The notes beneath the pieces are model-generated. The model was not told the DNA's origin, did no database searches, and saw nothing but the letters and a program-made list of their open reading frames with translations. The translations under genes and the position numbers were made by a program. This document shows, piece by piece, positions 5,467-5,791 of a DNA stretch of 5,791 nt. This DNA comes from Gammaproteobacteria bacterium (lineage in GTDB: Bacteria > Pseudomonadota > Gammaproteobacteria > SZUA-229), in NCBI GenBank assembly GCA_029879605.1, contig JAOUQA010000146.1, positions 1 through 5,791 of the forward strand. Direction: 5' to 3'. The stretch's first letter is position 1. Each line of letters starts with the position of its first letter.

Positions 5467-5791
5467 CTACTCTGCTGGAGGTAAATCTGATTCCACTGCA
5501 GGGGTATCAGCCTGTTCAGCAGGTACATCCAGTACTGGCACATCATCGACTCCAACCGTTTTTTGCTCCGTAACAACCGACTCGGTTACACTGGATGGTG
5601 CTGTACGATTAGATGCCATATAAGCCAGGGCCAGGCTGGTGATAAAAAATGCCGTCGCCAGGATCGCCGTGGTACGACTGAGGAAGTTAGCCGAACCCTG
5701 AGAACCAAATACCGAACCTGAAGCACCACCGCCACCTAATGCAGCACCCGCTTCAGCCCCTTTACCACGCTGTAATAACACCAGGCCAATA
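5467..5791 (-). CDS. secG: Preprotein translocase subunit SecG, 5' end cut off by window edge
   Basis: SecG is the small accessory subunit of the SecYEG inner-membrane protein channel and supports SecA-driven translocation. The window holds the last 107 codons and the stop. The start and first transmembrane helix (about 20-25 residues) lie outside. Reading begins at IGLVLLQRGKGAEAG, the conserved SecG segment after helix 1. The cytoplasmic glycine-rich region follows (GGGGASGSVFGSQGSANF), then FLSRTTAILATAFF and the second helix (about RTTAILATAFFITSLALAYM). The C-terminal tail of roughly 45 residues is rich in Pro, Asp, Glu and Val. Extended low-complexity tails like this are common in proteobacterial SecG. 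The stop is followed by 14 bp and then the repeat array and tRNA-Leu, the conserved secG-tRNA-Leu neighbourhood. Confidence 0.95.
   Translation of the reverse strand, partial: IGLVLLQRGKGAEAGAALGGGGASGSVFGSQGSANFLSRTTAILATAFFITSLALAYMASNRTAPSSVTESVVTEQKTVGVDDVPVLDVPAEQADTPAVESDLPPAE

Overview
The window reads as the chromosome of a gammaproteobacterium with moderate GC content. The evidence is a proteobacterial NDH-1 operon with separate nuoC and nuoD (they are fused in enterics), the order secG - tRNA-Leu(GAG) - nuoA, which I recall from several gammaproteobacterial lineages, and protein sequences of the beta/gamma type. I cannot name a genus. All supported genes lie on the minus strand, so the transcriptional order runs from high to low coordinates.

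Layout in transcription order. (1) The 3' part of secG (5791-5467), cut by the window edge. (2) A 128-bp unit repeated twice in tandem, plus a 12-bp third partial copy (5452-5185). Each unit carries the first 10 nt of the adjacent tRNA gene, and the repeats run directly into it. (3) tRNA-Leu with anticodon GAG and an encoded CCA (5194-5110). (4) An AT-rich spacer of 646 bp with no clear gene (5109-4464). It holds hairpins, an FNR/ANR-like palindrome and weak promoter-like hexamers. (5) The first six genes of the NADH:quinone oxidoreductase (complex I) operon, nuoA-nuoB-nuoC-nuoD-nuoE-nuoF. They are tightly packed or overlapping, and nuoF runs off the left edge.

Together, NuoE and NuoF form the NADH-oxidising end (FMN, N1a and N3 clusters). 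NuoB, C and D form the connecting module with cluster N2 and the quinone site. NuoA is a membrane subunit at the junction. The missing genes nuoG-nuoN presumably follow to the left. SecG, the accessory subunit of the SecYEG translocon, is a syntenic neighbour with no functional link to complex I.

The nuo genes look ordinary and intact. The most unusual feature is the repeat array that copies the 5' end of the tRNA-Leu gene. It resembles two head-to-tail insertions of a 116-bp hairpin-rich core, each bounded by a 12-bp direct repeat that restores the tRNA. The differences between the two copies fall mostly in predicted loops or keep a stem intact.
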